IMG/VR virus record: IMGVR_UViG_3300007541_000178
Span: 1 to 26,117 of that record
Direction: 5' to 3' (one strand)
DNA from: a virus
Length of the DNA: 26,117 bases
Positions 7,892 to 15,474 of the stretch are shown here, one piece after another. The notes under the pieces are model-generated. The model did not search any database. It saw nothing but the letters and a program-made list of their open reading frames with translations, and was not told where the DNA came from. Every line of letters starts with the position of its first letter. Position 1 is the first letter of the stretch. The position numbers and the translations under genes were made by a program.

Positions 7892-8281
7892 TCAGTTCAG
7901 AGCCTTTCGCATAAAAGTGTAGTAGTCGTACTCCTTGTAAAAGCCGTTTCGTTTGAAGGTGATCCTCCTGCGCGGACCAAAGCGATCCCAAAGGATCGAC
8001 AGCAGGCATTTAAGAGCCTTGCGACTCAAGGCGTTACTTATACCATCCAAAGAGGTCACAGTCAAATCAACGAAGACGGCATCACCACCTTCGGTATGTT
8101 CATAAGGCTCAGGGGGTTCAAACCCGCGCACGCACCTGGCGACAGCCACTCCGGCGATCTTGTCCCCCTCCTTGGCAACTCCGACCAGCCCGCGATTCGC
8201 GTGCCAATCAAGCCACTCCCTGAAGTTGGGCCACATGGACTCAGGCACCCCGGAAGCCTCGATGTATTCAGCAGCCGTCAC
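7892..8281 (-). CDS. GNAT-fold protein, T7 gp13-like
   Basis: I use GTG 8281, which forms a GTGA overlap with the stop of the tail nozzle gene, giving 129 residues (VTAAEYIEASGVPESMW). The longer frame to 8389 lies wholly inside the nozzle gene. The pattern of an N-terminal helix, GVAKEGDKIAGVAVARCV hairpin strands, DAVFVDLTVTS, a long helix (about 78-93) and a closing RITFKRNGFYKEYDYYTF strand is that of a small acetyltransferase (GNAT) fold. T7 gp13 (the PF11090 type) lies in exactly this place after gp12 and has this kind of fold. The usual acetyl-CoA loop R/Q-x-x-G-x-G/A is not evident, so it is probably structural or an assembly factor, not an enzyme. Confidence 0.6.
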   Translation of the reverse strand: MTAAEYIEASGVPESMWPNFREWLDWHANRGLVGVAKEGDKIAGVAVARCVRGFEPPEPYEHTEGGDAVFVDLTVTSLDGISNALSRKALKCLLSILWDRFGPRRRITFKRNGFYKEYDYYTFMRKALN

Positions 8282-10128
8282 GAGATGTTCTTCTGCACCT
8301 CGATGGTGTCTGGGTTGGCGGCAGCCGTGATCTGGCGTATGGCCAGCTTGTCGCCGGTGGCTGAAATCTTGATGTTGAGAAGCCGCCACTTCTCGTAAGC
8401 CCGCAGGTCTGAGGCGATTCGCTTTCTGACCGAGGTTGGCAGGATGGCGGGCAGGACAAAGGGCAGGGTAAGCTTGGCGGAGGCCACGTTGATATTGGGC
8501 TGAACGTCGATGTCTGAAGTGTCGGTATCGCGCTGGATGGATATGGTCACGTCGGTCGAGTTGGAATCGTCAAAGACGGCCTCAAAATGGCTACCATGTT
8601 TTTCGGCAAACGGGTCGCCAAAGTCAAAGTCCTTGGTGCGGACATAGGACTCATAGAAGGAACCGGCATCCTTGTAGTCCTCTGATGTGGTTTGGGACGG
8701 ATTTTTGTGGCCGTTGTACTTGAGCAGAATCCCGGTCGTGCTTTTGCCGATTGCCCGCACGCCTTCGTTGGAATAGTTGCTCAAGGTGAACTGCATGACC
8801 TGTGGCGACCAAACACCTTCAAACGCCTGAAGCGTGGTGTTGTAGACCAGCAGCGTGTCGTTATAGTCGTTGGAGCCGGTCGGGATCGCAAGGAAATATC
8901 GGTTGTCGTAGAACAAGGCCGCCGCAATCCCAACCTCGGCGGTGTTGATGGCTTGGATCTCGTCCTTGATTACCTCGGAAATGGGAAGTCCGACAGTTGT
9001 AAAGTCGTCGGATGCGGATCGCACCAGCGAGCGGATGCCGTCATCGGCAAGAAAGAAGATGTCGGAATTGACCTGCACGGCGGTTTGCTCGGCCACGCAG
9101 CCCACGTTGCTGGAGATAAGCTCCACGATCCAATCCGCCCCGGAGGTGGCATCAAATGGAATCGTCACCTGGAAAACGCGCCGCTTCTTGAACACCACGA
9201 CTCTGTTCTGGTAAAACTGGACAATCGCCGTGATCTCGTCTCCGTCATCCGCGTTAACGATGATCGAATTGGAAGAATCCCACACCGAGGCGTCAAGGAT
9301 GTCGGAGGCGTAAAGCGTGTTTCGGTTGGCCCCGGAGCCGACCGCAAATAGGCGGTTGCCGGTATTGATGAGCAGGCGCAGGTTCTGGGGCGGTGGGCTG
9401 ACCGTGGCGGTCGCGGTAGCGCCGGAGCCATCTCCCACAATGGTCACGGTCGGTGTTCCCAGATAGCCCGACCCGCCATCGACCACCACCACGCCGGTCA
9501 CAGCCCCGCCAGCCACGGTTGTGGTCAGGGTAGGAAGTGTGCCGCCCAGGCTTGGGCCGGACACAATGGCGGTCGCGCTGGTATAGCCCGACCCTGCGGT
9601 TGTCACCGAAATTGCCCTGACCTTCCCGCCCTGCTGGGTCGCAACCTGCCCGTCCCAGTAGTAAAGCCCGCCGGAAGCGTCGGCCATGTACATTTTGTCG
9701 TTGAACTGGGCCATCGAAACTTTGACGTCGTAATCGGTCGAGAATCCGTCCGCCCAATACTGCACATCGCTATCAAATGTGCGGGTGTTCTGCGTCCAGG
9801 TTTCAAGCGCAGGATGCAGGTCGGCGCTTCCGTTGGAATTGATCGTGTACAGCCTGCCCTGCGCCACATCCACGATCTCCTCGTACTGGGCTGTATCGAA
9901 GTAGCGGAAACCACCGACCGACCCAAGCTGGCTTGTGGCGGTCGAGCAGAAAGCGGTTGAGCCAAGCCTTGTCTCAAGGTTGCCCTTGGGCGACAGGGTC
10001 ATGTTGTACATCTCCTGCACCTGGTTGTTGGCCAGGAGATCGGACTGCAACCCGCTGGCCTGACCACCCGTAAAACTACGGATGCCGTCAAAAGCCAAAA
10101 GGTCGTCTAAATTGTCGCTATAATACAC
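8278..10128 (-). CDS. tail nozzle / tubular protein B-like (beta-propeller)
   Basis: This 616-residue beta-rich protein likely forms the distal tail tube (stopper or nozzle). Repeated blade-like strands are visible: GGFRYFDTAQYEEIVDVA (72-89), FNDKMYMADASGGLYYWDG (142-160), NTGNRLFAVGS (255-265), QFYQNRVVVFKKRRVFQV and SDIFFLADDGIRSL. A Gly/Thr/Val-rich insertion at about 171-244 holds two copies of a GSGY...P-T-V motif (TTAGSGYTSATAIV and DGGSGYLGTPTVTI). It looks like a domain inserted in the propeller. The gene follows the adaptor gene by one base and overlaps the GNAT-fold gene as GTGA, matching T7 gene 11-12-13 order. T7 gp12 is longer (about 794 residues), so this is a compact relative or an analogue of P22-type proteins. 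Confidence 0.72.
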   Translation of the reverse strand: MYYSDNLDDLLAFDGIRSFTGGQASGLQSDLLANNQVQEMYNMTLSPKGNLETRLGSTAFCSTATSQLGSVGGFRYFDTAQYEEIVDVAQGRLYTINSNGSADLHPALETWTQNTRTFDSDVQYWADGFSTDYDVKVSMAQFNDKMYMADASGGLYYWDGQVATQQGGKVRAISVTTAGSGYTSATAIVSGPSLGGTLPTLTTTVAGGAVTGVVVVDGGSGYLGTPTVTIVGDGSGATATATVSPPPQNLRLLINTGNRLFAVGSGANRNTLYASDILDASVWDSSNSIIVNADDGDEITAIVQFYQNRVVVFKKRRVFQVTIPFDATSGADWIVELISSNVGCVAEQTAVQVNSDIFFLADDGIRSLVRSASDDFTTVGLPISEVIKDEIQAINTAEVGIAAALFYDNRYFLAIPTGSNDYNDTLLVYNTTLQAFEGVWSPQVMQFTLSNYSNEGVRAIGKSTTGILLKYNGHKNPSQTTSEDYKDAGSFYESYVRTKDFDFGDPFAEKHGSHFEAVFDDSNSTDVTISIQRDTDTSDIDVQPNINVASAKLTLPFVLPAILPTSVRKRIASDLRAYEKWRLLNIKISATGDKLAIRQITAAANPDTIEVQKNIS

Positions 10129-10129
10129 T

Positions 10130-10828
10130 TCAGGCAGCCGTAATTTCCTCTATCGAGAGGTCGCCAAGGCCGACCGGCGTGATTTGCTTGATGCCGCCAA
10201 CCTGCGAAAGCTCGTAGTTAGCCATCGCCGCCAGATCAGCATTGGCGGTCTGCACGACCGACTGCGCCTTGGCGTACTGCCGCTCACGCTCAAGCGCATC
10301 GGCGTGGGTCAGGGCCAAGACCACATGATGAACATGGGGCAGGCGAAGCTCGTCATTGATGGCGTCTGAGGACGGTGGGAAATCGACAATGTAGTTTGCG
10401 CGGGTCAGGCAACGTAGCTTCTCCACCACCCGAAGCGGCGTGGTTCCGGCTGTCTCCAGGCGCGGGTACAGGTCAAGCTCGGCAATGCCAGAAGAGTTGC
10501 GACCCTTGAAATGATACACCTGCGGGTCGCCCGTGCGGGCCTCTTCCAGCAGGTCAGCGTCCTGGCTGATGATGGTGGATAGATCAATCGGATCAACCTC
10601 GTTCTTGTTATAGGCAATCGAAAGAGGGGTTTCGACGTTGCTACCCAGGGTCACGGTGCGGGAGGTGCCGACCGAATAGGTGGAGGTCGTGATCGTCTCC
10701 CGCCAGGGGGCGAAGTTCCAGACCCGGCGATAGTTTAGCGACGCAGACTTCTGCAGGAAATCAAGTGTCTCCGAGTCAGTCTTCCCGACCTTTTCGCCAG
10801 CGTATTGGGCGATTTCGGATAGGGTCAT
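10130..10828 (-). CDS. head-tail adaptor / tail tubular protein A-like
   Basis: The 232-residue product has the features of short-tail adaptor proteins (T7 gp11, P22 gp4 class). An N-terminal helical part, MTLSEIAQYAGEKVGK with a helix ending NYRRVWNFAPWRE (32-44), is followed by a beta-rich middle (TTSTYSVGTSRTVTLG) and long C-terminal helices (HHVVLALTHADALERERQYA). Such proteins form a ring beneath the portal and connect to the nozzle. The gene precedes the nozzle gene by a single base, the expected partner order. Length and order support the call. It is distinguished from a connector of long-tailed phages by the nozzle and ejection genes that follow. Confidence 0.65.
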   Translation of the reverse strand: MTLSEIAQYAGEKVGKTDSETLDFLQKSASLNYRRVWNFAPWRETITTSTYSVGTSRTVTLGSNVETPLSIAYNKNEVDPIDLSTIISQDADLLEEARTGDPQVYHFKGRNSSGIAELDLYPRLETAGTTPLRVVEKLRCLTRANYIVDFPPSSDAINDELRLPHVHHVVLALTHADALERERQYAKAQSVVQTANADLAAMANYELSQVGGIKQITPVGLGDLSIEEITAA

Positions 10829-10831
10829 ATA

Positions 10832-11041
10832 TTACTGCGGCTTTGTCGGCCAAACAATGCTTTCAGGTGTACTAAAATCTTGCGGTATGTTCCTAAGCAG
10901 ATTCCTATAAGATGCCCATGCTTGCTTGTCTACCGTTGAATCCTGAAGTTGCGTCCAATCGGATTTGGCTAAAAGACTGTCCCTGACACCGCGCACCGAT
11001 TGCCATTTCAATTCGGATGTAAGATTTTCCCCAAAAATCAT
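10832..11041 (-). CDS. tail assembly chaperone-like protein
   Basis: This 69-residue protein carries the compact pattern R..RD.LL..SDWTQL.D...(AW)..YR..LR.IP......IVWP.KP, typical of the phage tail assembly chaperone family PF16778 found next to tail fibre genes. Here the matching parts are VRDSLLAKSDWTQL (18-32), AWASYRNLLRNIP (42-54) and ESIVWPTKP (60-68). Its ATG overlaps the stop of the upstream fibre gene as ATGA. It therefore probably helps fold or attach that fibre, and it may remain outside the finished particle. Confidence 0.75.
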   Translation of the reverse strand: MIFGENLTSELKWQSVRGVRDSLLAKSDWTQLQDSTVDKQAWASYRNLLRNIPQDFSTPESIVWPTKPQ

Positions 11042-12252
11042 GCCTCAACCTCCCAAAGCTCAAGAATTGCCGTAGCCGCACCTCCAAAAACCCTTGTGCC
11101 AGCATTGTTTCCATTTACATGAAATGTAACCCCACCAGAAGAACCAACCCTTACCTTGTAAGTCCTAGCCGTGGTGCTTGAGGAGGCCACGGACGCTGCG
11201 TGTGATATAGTTGTTTGCCAGTTTGCTCCGTTATTTTGAACTCCAAACACTGAAATTGCGTTTGCTGTTGAATCAACAAATAGAGCAGCCATAGTTCCGT
11301 TGCCACCACTTCCGCTATGGGTTCCGGTACAAAAAAACTTTATGTATAAGCTGGATGTGGCAGACAAAGGAGTGATTGTTACGGTAAGAACTTCATTGCC
11401 TTCTGTGTTTTGTGGAATGGTGTCGTCCCAAGGAATATTTGTTCCACAAGTTACAACTGATGAAGTCGTTGATTTTACAACCTGCAAAACCTTACCTGCC
11501 GATCCAATTGCAGAAGTCGATACAGTTGTAACCCTACCTTTTGCGTCAACAGAAATTACAGGAATTGCCGTAGATGTACCATAGGTTCCAGCGGTAACAC
11601 CGGTGGTTCCAAGAGTTCCGGTTCCTTGGCTAATTGTAAAATCGCCCGCGAGCGTAGTAGAAAGATTGGTGATTGTTCCAGTGGTGGAGTTAAGCGTCCC
11701 AATCGTCCCGGCAGTGCTGTTGATCGAGCCGGAGAACGTTCCGGTAGAGCTATTCAGCAAGCCGCTGAAGGTTCCGCCGGTGATCGTCGCCGTGCTGGAG
11801 GTAAGCGTCTGGATCGTTCCGTTGGTAATGTTGGCGGCGGTGGAGGTAGTGGTTCCGGCGGTCAGAGTCGGGATGGTTCCGATGGTAATGCTGGCCGTGC
11901 TGGAGGTAAGGTTCGGGATCGTGCCGGTCGTGATCGAGGCATTGGTGGAAACAAGTCGAGTTCCGGTAGATGTGCCGTAGGAAATGTTGTTGATATTGGC
12001 GTTGGTATAGGTTCCAATCGTCAAGGCATCCTCAAACAACTCGTTGACCGTGACCGCCCTGGGCGCGTCGCCAGCGGACAGATCCGCATCGGCAATCAAA
12101 AGCTCGTCGGCGGAACCGACCGATGTAAGGTTGGTCTGGTCTGTGATAAGCGCCTGGTAGATGTCCAGCCCATCGACAAGGTTATGCAGGCCGGGAGCCG
12201 TGACGGTTCCGTTGGTGGCGAAGGTCTGGGAGCGATTGAATTTAATAGCCAT
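11038..12252 (-). CDS. tail fibre protein with Thr/Ser/Ile repeats
   Basis: This 404-residue fibre candidate has three parts. The N-terminal 75 residues (MAIKFNRSQTFATNGTVTAP and following) are probably the particle-binding end. Residues about 85-205 are low-complexity repeats such as SITTGTIPNLTSSTASI that recur about every 19 residues and suggest a trimeric beta-helix shaft. Residues about 220-250 hold AGTYGTSTAIPVISVDAKGR, a motif widely seen in phage tail fibres before the tip. The C-terminal domain (GKVLQVVKSTTSS to ILELWEVEA) looks like a compact jelly-roll-type tip. It overlaps the chaperone-like gene as ATGA and is one base after the next fibre gene. It likely recognises the host surface. 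Confidence 0.75.
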   Translation of the reverse strand: MAIKFNRSQTFATNGTVTAPGLHNLVDGLDIYQALITDQTNLTSVGSADELLIADADLSAGDAPRAVTVNELFEDALTIGTYTNANINNISYGTSTGTRLVSTNASITTGTIPNLTSSTASITIGTIPTLTAGTTTSTAANITNGTIQTLTSSTATITGGTFSGLLNSSTGTFSGSINSTAGTIGTLNSTTGTITNLSTTLAGDFTISQGTGTLGTTGVTAGTYGTSTAIPVISVDAKGRVTTVSTSAIGSAGKVLQVVKSTTSSVVTCGTNIPWDDTIPQNTEGNEVLTVTITPLSATSSLYIKFFCTGTHSGSGGNGTMAALFVDSTANAISVFGVQNNGANWQTTISHAASVASSSTTARTYKVRVGSSGGVTFHVNGNNAGTRVFGGAATAILELWEVEA

Positions 12253-12253
12253 A

Positions 12254-13186
12254 TTAAGCCGTGAACCTCAGTGCGGTCATATGCAGGATTCCTGCTGGAA
12301 CCGTGCCAGCAGTGCTGGTCGGATTTTCGATTGAGTAGCGAACCACGTTGTTCGCTATGCAATGAAAGCCGATAATAAGGCCGGAAGATCCGGTCGCAGA
12401 GCCGAGGGAGTTCAGGGTTCCAATAACAATGTCGCTCACCTGTGAGCCTGTAAGAGCAACCGTTCCGTTGGTGGTTCCGCCAGCGTTGTAGGCTGAAACC
12501 GTTGCGGATGTAAAGGCCGCAGTTCCGTATGAGGCATTGGTAATGCTGGGACCTGTCGCGCCGATCTCCAGCGTTCCAACCGTGGCCGTAGTCGCAACGG
12601 ACAGACCATTAAGCGTGGAGATGGTTCCGATGGTGGCCGTATTTACGTTGACCGTGCCGAGGGTGTTCGTGCCGGTGGAAGCCGTGATGCTGGAGCCAAA
12701 CGTCACCGCCCCAAGCTGGAGCGGGATGGTGGCCGTGGAAATCGTAGCCGTGCTTGCGGACAACGTGCCGATAGTCGCAGTCCCGGTGGATGCCGTTATG
12801 TTGGAGCCAAAGGTGACTTCGCCAAGCTGGAGCGGGATGGTGGCCGTGCCAATAGAGGCTGTCGAGATGGTGGCCGTGGAAAGAGTTACGGAAGGGATGG
12901 TGGCCGTGCTGATCGTCGCCGTGCCGACAGAAAGGGTTCCGATGGTGGCCGTGCCGGTCGAGGCGGTCAGGCTTGTTCCAAAGGTGACAATGCCGGAAAG
13001 AAGGCTTGTTCCATCCACCGCCAAAGAGCCGGTGCTTTGCACGCCTGTCGTGGAAAGGCTAAGAGCCGAGGAGGTGTTATCACCATCTGTGATGACCTGA
13101 AGGTTGCCGTCCAGGCCGCCGGTGCCAAATGTCTTGAGAAGCTGGGGATAGCTCTCTGAAATGTTCTGTGTACCTAAAGTGGGCAT
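12254..13186 (-). CDS. second repeat-rich tail fibre or fibre-base protein
   Basis: The 310-residue protein begins MPTLGTQNISESYPQLLKT and then consists largely of Thr/Ala/Ser/Ile repeats (TATISTATIP, STGTATIGTL). Three longer units share the core VTFG...TASTGT: about residues 67-81, 120-134 and 157-171. The C-terminal 100 residues are less repetitive and contain hydrophobic beta strands (GLIIGFHCIANNVVRYSIEN), probably a trimerisation or binding tip. GGAGG lies just before the ATG at 13186, within the end of the XhlA-like gene. It is placed between that gene and the 404-residue fibre and may form the fibre's proximal part. Its repeat DNA is prone to unequal recombination. Confidence 0.65.
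   Translation of the reverse strand: MPTLGTQNISESYPQLLKTFGTGGLDGNLQVITDGDNTSSALSLSTTGVQSTGSLAVDGTSLLSGIVTFGTSLTASTGTATIGTLSVGTATISTATIPSVTLSTATISTASIGTATIPLQLGEVTFGSNITASTGTATIGTLSASTATISTATIPLQLGAVTFGSSITASTGTNTLGTVNVNTATIGTISTLNGLSVATTATVGTLEIGATGPSITNASYGTAAFTSATVSAYNAGGTTNGTVALTGSQVSDIVIGTLNSLGSATGSSGLIIGFHCIANNVVRYSIENPTSTAGTVPAGILHMTALRFTA
12672..12848 (-). repeat. 66-base direct repeat within the fibre gene
   Basis: Positions 12672-12737 and 12783-12848 are near-identical (both contain GCCAAGCTGGAGCGGGATGG or its CCCAAGCTGG variant and end GGTGGCCGTG), offset by 111 bases or 37 codons. A third, more diverged copy begins near 12954. The spacing is a multiple of three, so recombination between copies would keep frame. 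Confidence 0.75.
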
Positions 13187-13441
13187 TTAACCTCCGTGGG
13201 TGAGCCTGGAGCGGATCGCATCCCAGACCACACTGACAATAGCACCAATACCGCCTGCCACAAGTAGCATCTTGGTCTTCAAATGCTCCAGGGCATTGAC
13301 CCGGTTAGACAGGTCGCCAAAGCTGGATAAGGAGCGTTCGACCATGCCAATCAGGGTAACTTGGCGTTCTTCCATCCGGGCAAGCCGCTCGGACATTGAC
13401 CCAAACTTTTCCCGAAGGTCATGGATCTCATCAAGACTCAC
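13187..13441 (-). CDS. XhlA-like coiled-coil membrane protein (possible holin component)
   Basis: The 84-residue product starts at GTG 13441 (MSLDEIHDLREKFGSM), overlapping the previous gene by 11 bases. Residues 5-55 form an amphipathic coiled coil (SERLARMEERQVTLIGMVERS, SNRVNALEHL). Residues about 58-75 (MLLVAGGIGAIVSVVWDAI) are one membrane span, followed by a short charged tail. This coiled-coil-plus-terminal-span design is that of haemolysin XhlA (PF10779) proteins, which act with holins in several phages. Its place beside fibre genes is less usual for lysis, so an envelope-anchoring or entry role is possible. A second holin-like gene at 21669 makes either role plausible. Confidence 0.6.
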   Translation of the reverse strand: MSLDEIHDLREKFGSMSERLARMEERQVTLIGMVERSLSSFGDLSNRVNALEHLKTKMLLVAGGIGAIVSVVWDAIRSRLTHGG

Positions 13442-13712
13442 GACCCTTGCCCTCCAGATACTTTAACGCCACGGCCAGGTGAACCACTGCGTCCACAATC
13501 TCGTCCCGATCCCGACCCTCCTCCACAATGCGCTTGATCGAGCGGTTTACACTCAACAGGTGCTTCACCTTCCCGATGTACTTCGTTTCCCTCGCCACCG
13601 TGTTGTTCTCCCCGGCAAACCTCAACGCCTCCTTGAAACAGACGTACTCCTTGCGCGTCATCAAGAAACGCAAACTCAAATTGGTGAGCCAGATGGCGAT
13701 GGTTTTGCACAT
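13431..13712 (-). CDS. hypothetical protein, 93 residues
   Basis: The frame runs from ATG 13712 (MCKTIAIWLTNLSLRF) to a TGA at 13431. The N-terminal 18 residues are hydrophobic but short. The rest is helical and basic (KYIGKVKHLLSVNRSIKRIV), ending with an acidic-basic helix (RDEIVDAVVHLAVALKYLEG). I recognise no family. A competing frame of almost the same span has a strongly biased Gly/His/Gln composition and looks like a shadow. It begins three bases after the stop of the 106-residue gene and overlaps the XhlA-like start by 11 bases, so it is part of the same leftward transcript. Confidence 0.5.
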   Translation of the reverse strand: MCKTIAIWLTNLSLRFLMTRKEYVCFKEALRFAGENNTVARETKYIGKVKHLLSVNRSIKRIVEEGRDRDEIVDAVVHLAVALKYLEGKGRES

Positions 13713-13715
13713 GGA

Positions 13716-14036
13716 CTAGATCCCCTCTGGCGTGGCGGGGGCGACAAACTGGACGGCATCGGCCTCATCGTTGGTCTGGGCGGCGAGGATCATAGCCTTG
13801 CACCGCAGGTATTCGTTGCGGCAGGCGGCGATGTAGGACTTGATGGCCTCGCATCTTTCTGGCGGGTAGATGCCGAGGGCGGCGTTTTGTTGGGTAATGG
13901 AATCCAGCCCAGCGGTTGAAATTGCATCGGAATAATAATGCCTAGCCATTCCGATTTTTATTTCCTTTGCCTCATTCAAAGTTCTGTCGTCTTGGACAGA
14001 TATTAAAACTCCATTGTGATAAATTTCGTTTTTCAT
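13716..14036 (-). CDS. hypothetical protein in the fibre module, 106 residues
   Basis: I prefer ATG 14036 (MKNEIYHNGVLI), whose A overlaps the previous stop as TGATG and which has GGA 5 bases before it; a GTG one codon earlier is also possible. The product opens with two short strands (EIYHNGVLISVQDD) and continues as helices with two Cys residues (CEAIKSYIAACRNEYLRCKA). The beginning resembles the small beta part of fibre-assembly helpers, but the similarity is too slight for a firm name. It follows a fibre-like gene directly, so a chaperone role is a reasonable guess. Confidence 0.5.
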   Translation of the reverse strand: MKNEIYHNGVLISVQDDRTLNEAKEIKIGMARHYYSDAISTAGLDSITQQNAALGIYPPERCEAIKSYIAACRNEYLRCKAMILAAQTNDEADAVQFVAPATPEGI

Positions 14037-14746
14037 CACATTCCAATATAAAAATAGGGTGGGGATGATCCGTCCAATCCGTTAAATGTTGCTGGGTCGG
14101 GCCAAGTGCCTGCCGATGCTATGGTCATGTATGGGACATTGTTTGAAATTTCATCGGCACTTGAGTTGGCTCCAATAAAATAAATGTGCTGGGAGAGTGA
14201 CCTTTGAGAAATTCTTGTTGATGTTTGTGCGCCAGTAATATTATTGTGGTAGGAAAGATAATAAAGGCCAGCTTTAATAGATACGCTTGGGCTTATACTT
14301 ATTGTTTTTACGGTGCTGGAATCTGATGTGGCGTGTGTGAAGCTACCAGAGGTCACAATGTTTAGCGGCTTGCCTGTATTGTCAGAATTATACACGGCCA
14401 AATATCCTGTTGATGTTATGGCGGGGGCGTTAGAGGCAAAAAAAACTAGGCTTGAAATTGACCCGCTTGGCAAAAAAATCGGATTAAACTTTGCCCTTAT
14501 GTTTGCATTTGATGTTGCGCCAACGCTGTTATTTTCACCATTCCACGGGGTGTAAAGCCTTCCAGCCCCCCAATTCGTCACGGTTGGCCTGACGAATGGT
14601 GACTTAAATGTTCCGTCTCCTGACAATACGGCAAGCTGATCCCCCGCCGCCGGAGCAGGAACCAAGCCCGCCGTGCCTGCGACTGAACTGGTCGCGCCGA
14701 CCATATCTGCCGGAGCCGCTCCCCCGCCGCCGCCGAAGAAGGCCAT
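14036..14746 (-). CDS. tail fibre / receptor-binding protein candidate
   Basis: The 236-residue protein starts MAFFGGGGGAAPADMVGATS and continues SVAGTAGLVPAPAAGDQLAV with GDGTF. The G-A-T...G-T-A-G-L-V-P-A-P...GDGT pattern is common near the N-terminus or middle of phage tail fibres and collar proteins. From about residue 60 the protein is beta-rich (RLYTPWNGENN, GSISSLVFFASNAP, GLYYLSYHNNI) with aromatic residues and a C-terminal SSPPYFYIGM, consistent with a jelly-roll binding domain. It is followed by a coupled small gene and preceded by another beta-rich structural gene. The exact position on the particle is unknown. Confidence 0.65.
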   Translation of the reverse strand: MAFFGGGGGAAPADMVGATSSVAGTAGLVPAPAAGDQLAVLSGDGTFKSPFVRPTVTNWGAGRLYTPWNGENNSVGATSNANIRAKFNPIFLPSGSISSLVFFASNAPAITSTGYLAVYNSDNTGKPLNIVTSGSFTHATSDSSTVKTISISPSVSIKAGLYYLSYHNNITGAQTSTRISQRSLSQHIYFIGANSSADEISNNVPYMTIASAGTWPDPATFNGLDGSSPPYFYIGM

Positions 14747-14749
14747 CTC

Positions 14750-15337
14750 TTAGCCCTCCAACGCAACGAAGGCTTTTCCTGTCGTGGCGCATAGGATTCT
14801 GATTTCCTGCGTAGGGATGAAGCCAGATTCAAAAACGATCCCGCTCCCGTTCTTTCCAAGAAAGATTCCCGTGGAGGCCGTGGGGTTGTAGCCAATCCCA
14901 AGATTCATGTCGGTGTCGGATACGTTCTGCACGAGCAGGAACTTCCTGCTGGCGTTGGCGGCGAAAACTTGCTGGTCGGTTCCGCCCGTGGTGATGGTTT
15001 TGGTGGAGGCTTCAGTTACGTTGCCTGTTTGCGGAAGGGCGGTGACCGTGCCGGAAATGGGGAGAGAAGAATCAACACCAGCGGCACCCGTTCCGATGTT
15101 TTTTATGTTTATATTGATTGAGTCGTCACCGGAATCATAAACAGGTGAACTTCCCAAGATAACTTCTGGGAGGCTTGATACCGCCACCGTGCCGGATGAA
15201 ACTGTAATCCCATCCGCCACATCCGCCTGAAGCGTGGTAAGCAACGCCTCGATCTCGGTGAGATTGGCGTTAATCGACATGGTTCCGCCGGTCAGCGGTC
15301 CCAGGCTCTCAATAATTTGATTCCACTGGCGGCCCAT
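14750..15337 (-). CDS. beta-rich structural protein (fibre or decoration)
   Basis: The 195-residue product has a short helical start (MGRQWNQIIESLGPL), a helix near NLTEIEALLTTLQADVADG and a Thr/Ser/Gly-rich middle. The C-terminal domain (about 130-195) is made of strands such as NASRKFLLVQNVSDTDMNLG and GIVFESGFIPTQEIRILC. This small terminal domain occurs on several phage virion proteins. The ATG at 15337 shares its A with the TAA of the lipoprotein gene (TAATG), and GGAGA lies about 8 bases upstream. A decoration or fibre-base role is likely. It is not similar enough to a known family for a gene name. Confidence 0.55.
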   Translation of the reverse strand: MGRQWNQIIESLGPLTGGTMSINANLTEIEALLTTLQADVADGITVSSGTVAVSSLPEVILGSSPVYDSGDDSININIKNIGTGAAGVDSSLPISGTVTALPQTGNVTEASTKTITTGGTDQQVFAANASRKFLLVQNVSDTDMNLGIGYNPTASTGIFLGKNGSGIVFESGFIPTQEIRILCATTGKAFVALEG

Positions 15338-15471
15338 TATTTTGTCTCCATTGCGTCAACGGCGCTTTTCATGGTCGGTGTATCAGGGTAAATCGTCTCC
15401 GGGTAGTCGTCAACGCCCTGCTCCGGCTTGCATCCTGCAAGCAGAAGGCAGAGCGCCAACGCCCGAAACAC
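15337..15471 (-). CDS. small lipoprotein, 44 residues
   Basis: This short gene was found by reading the gap between two structural genes. It starts at GTG 15471 with an AAGGA box 7 bases upstream (15479-15483) and ends at TAA 15337-15339, overlapping the next ATG. The protein begins MFRALALCLLLAGCKPEQG: a basic residue, a hydrophobic core and a lipobox LLAGC with Cys14 as the lipidated residue. The mature part is only 31 residues, acidic, with four prolines. It could be an outer-membrane o-spanin (Rz1-like) without a recognisable partner, or a lipoprotein that alters phage adsorption. Both flanking junctions are tight (3 bases and an overlap), which argues it is a true operon member. Confidence 0.7.
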   Translation of the reverse strand: MFRALALCLLLAGCKPEQGVDDYPETIYPDTPTMKSAVDAMETK

Positions 15472-15474
15472 GAA

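Noticed and set aside
8282-8389. Longer start for the GNAT-fold gene
   Set aside because: It lies fully in the nozzle gene and is His/Arg-rich; GTG 8281 forms a GTGA junction like other genes here.
11626-12264. A 212-codon plus-strand Gly/Arg/Val-rich frame opposite the fibre gene
   Set aside because: It reflects the repeat DNA of the fibre shaft read backwards; the minus-strand product has a recognisable fibre motif.
13438-13710. Alternative 90-codon frame overlapping the 93-residue hypothetical
   Set aside because: Extreme Gly/His/Gln bias and no coupling to the next start; the 93-codon frame has more normal composition.
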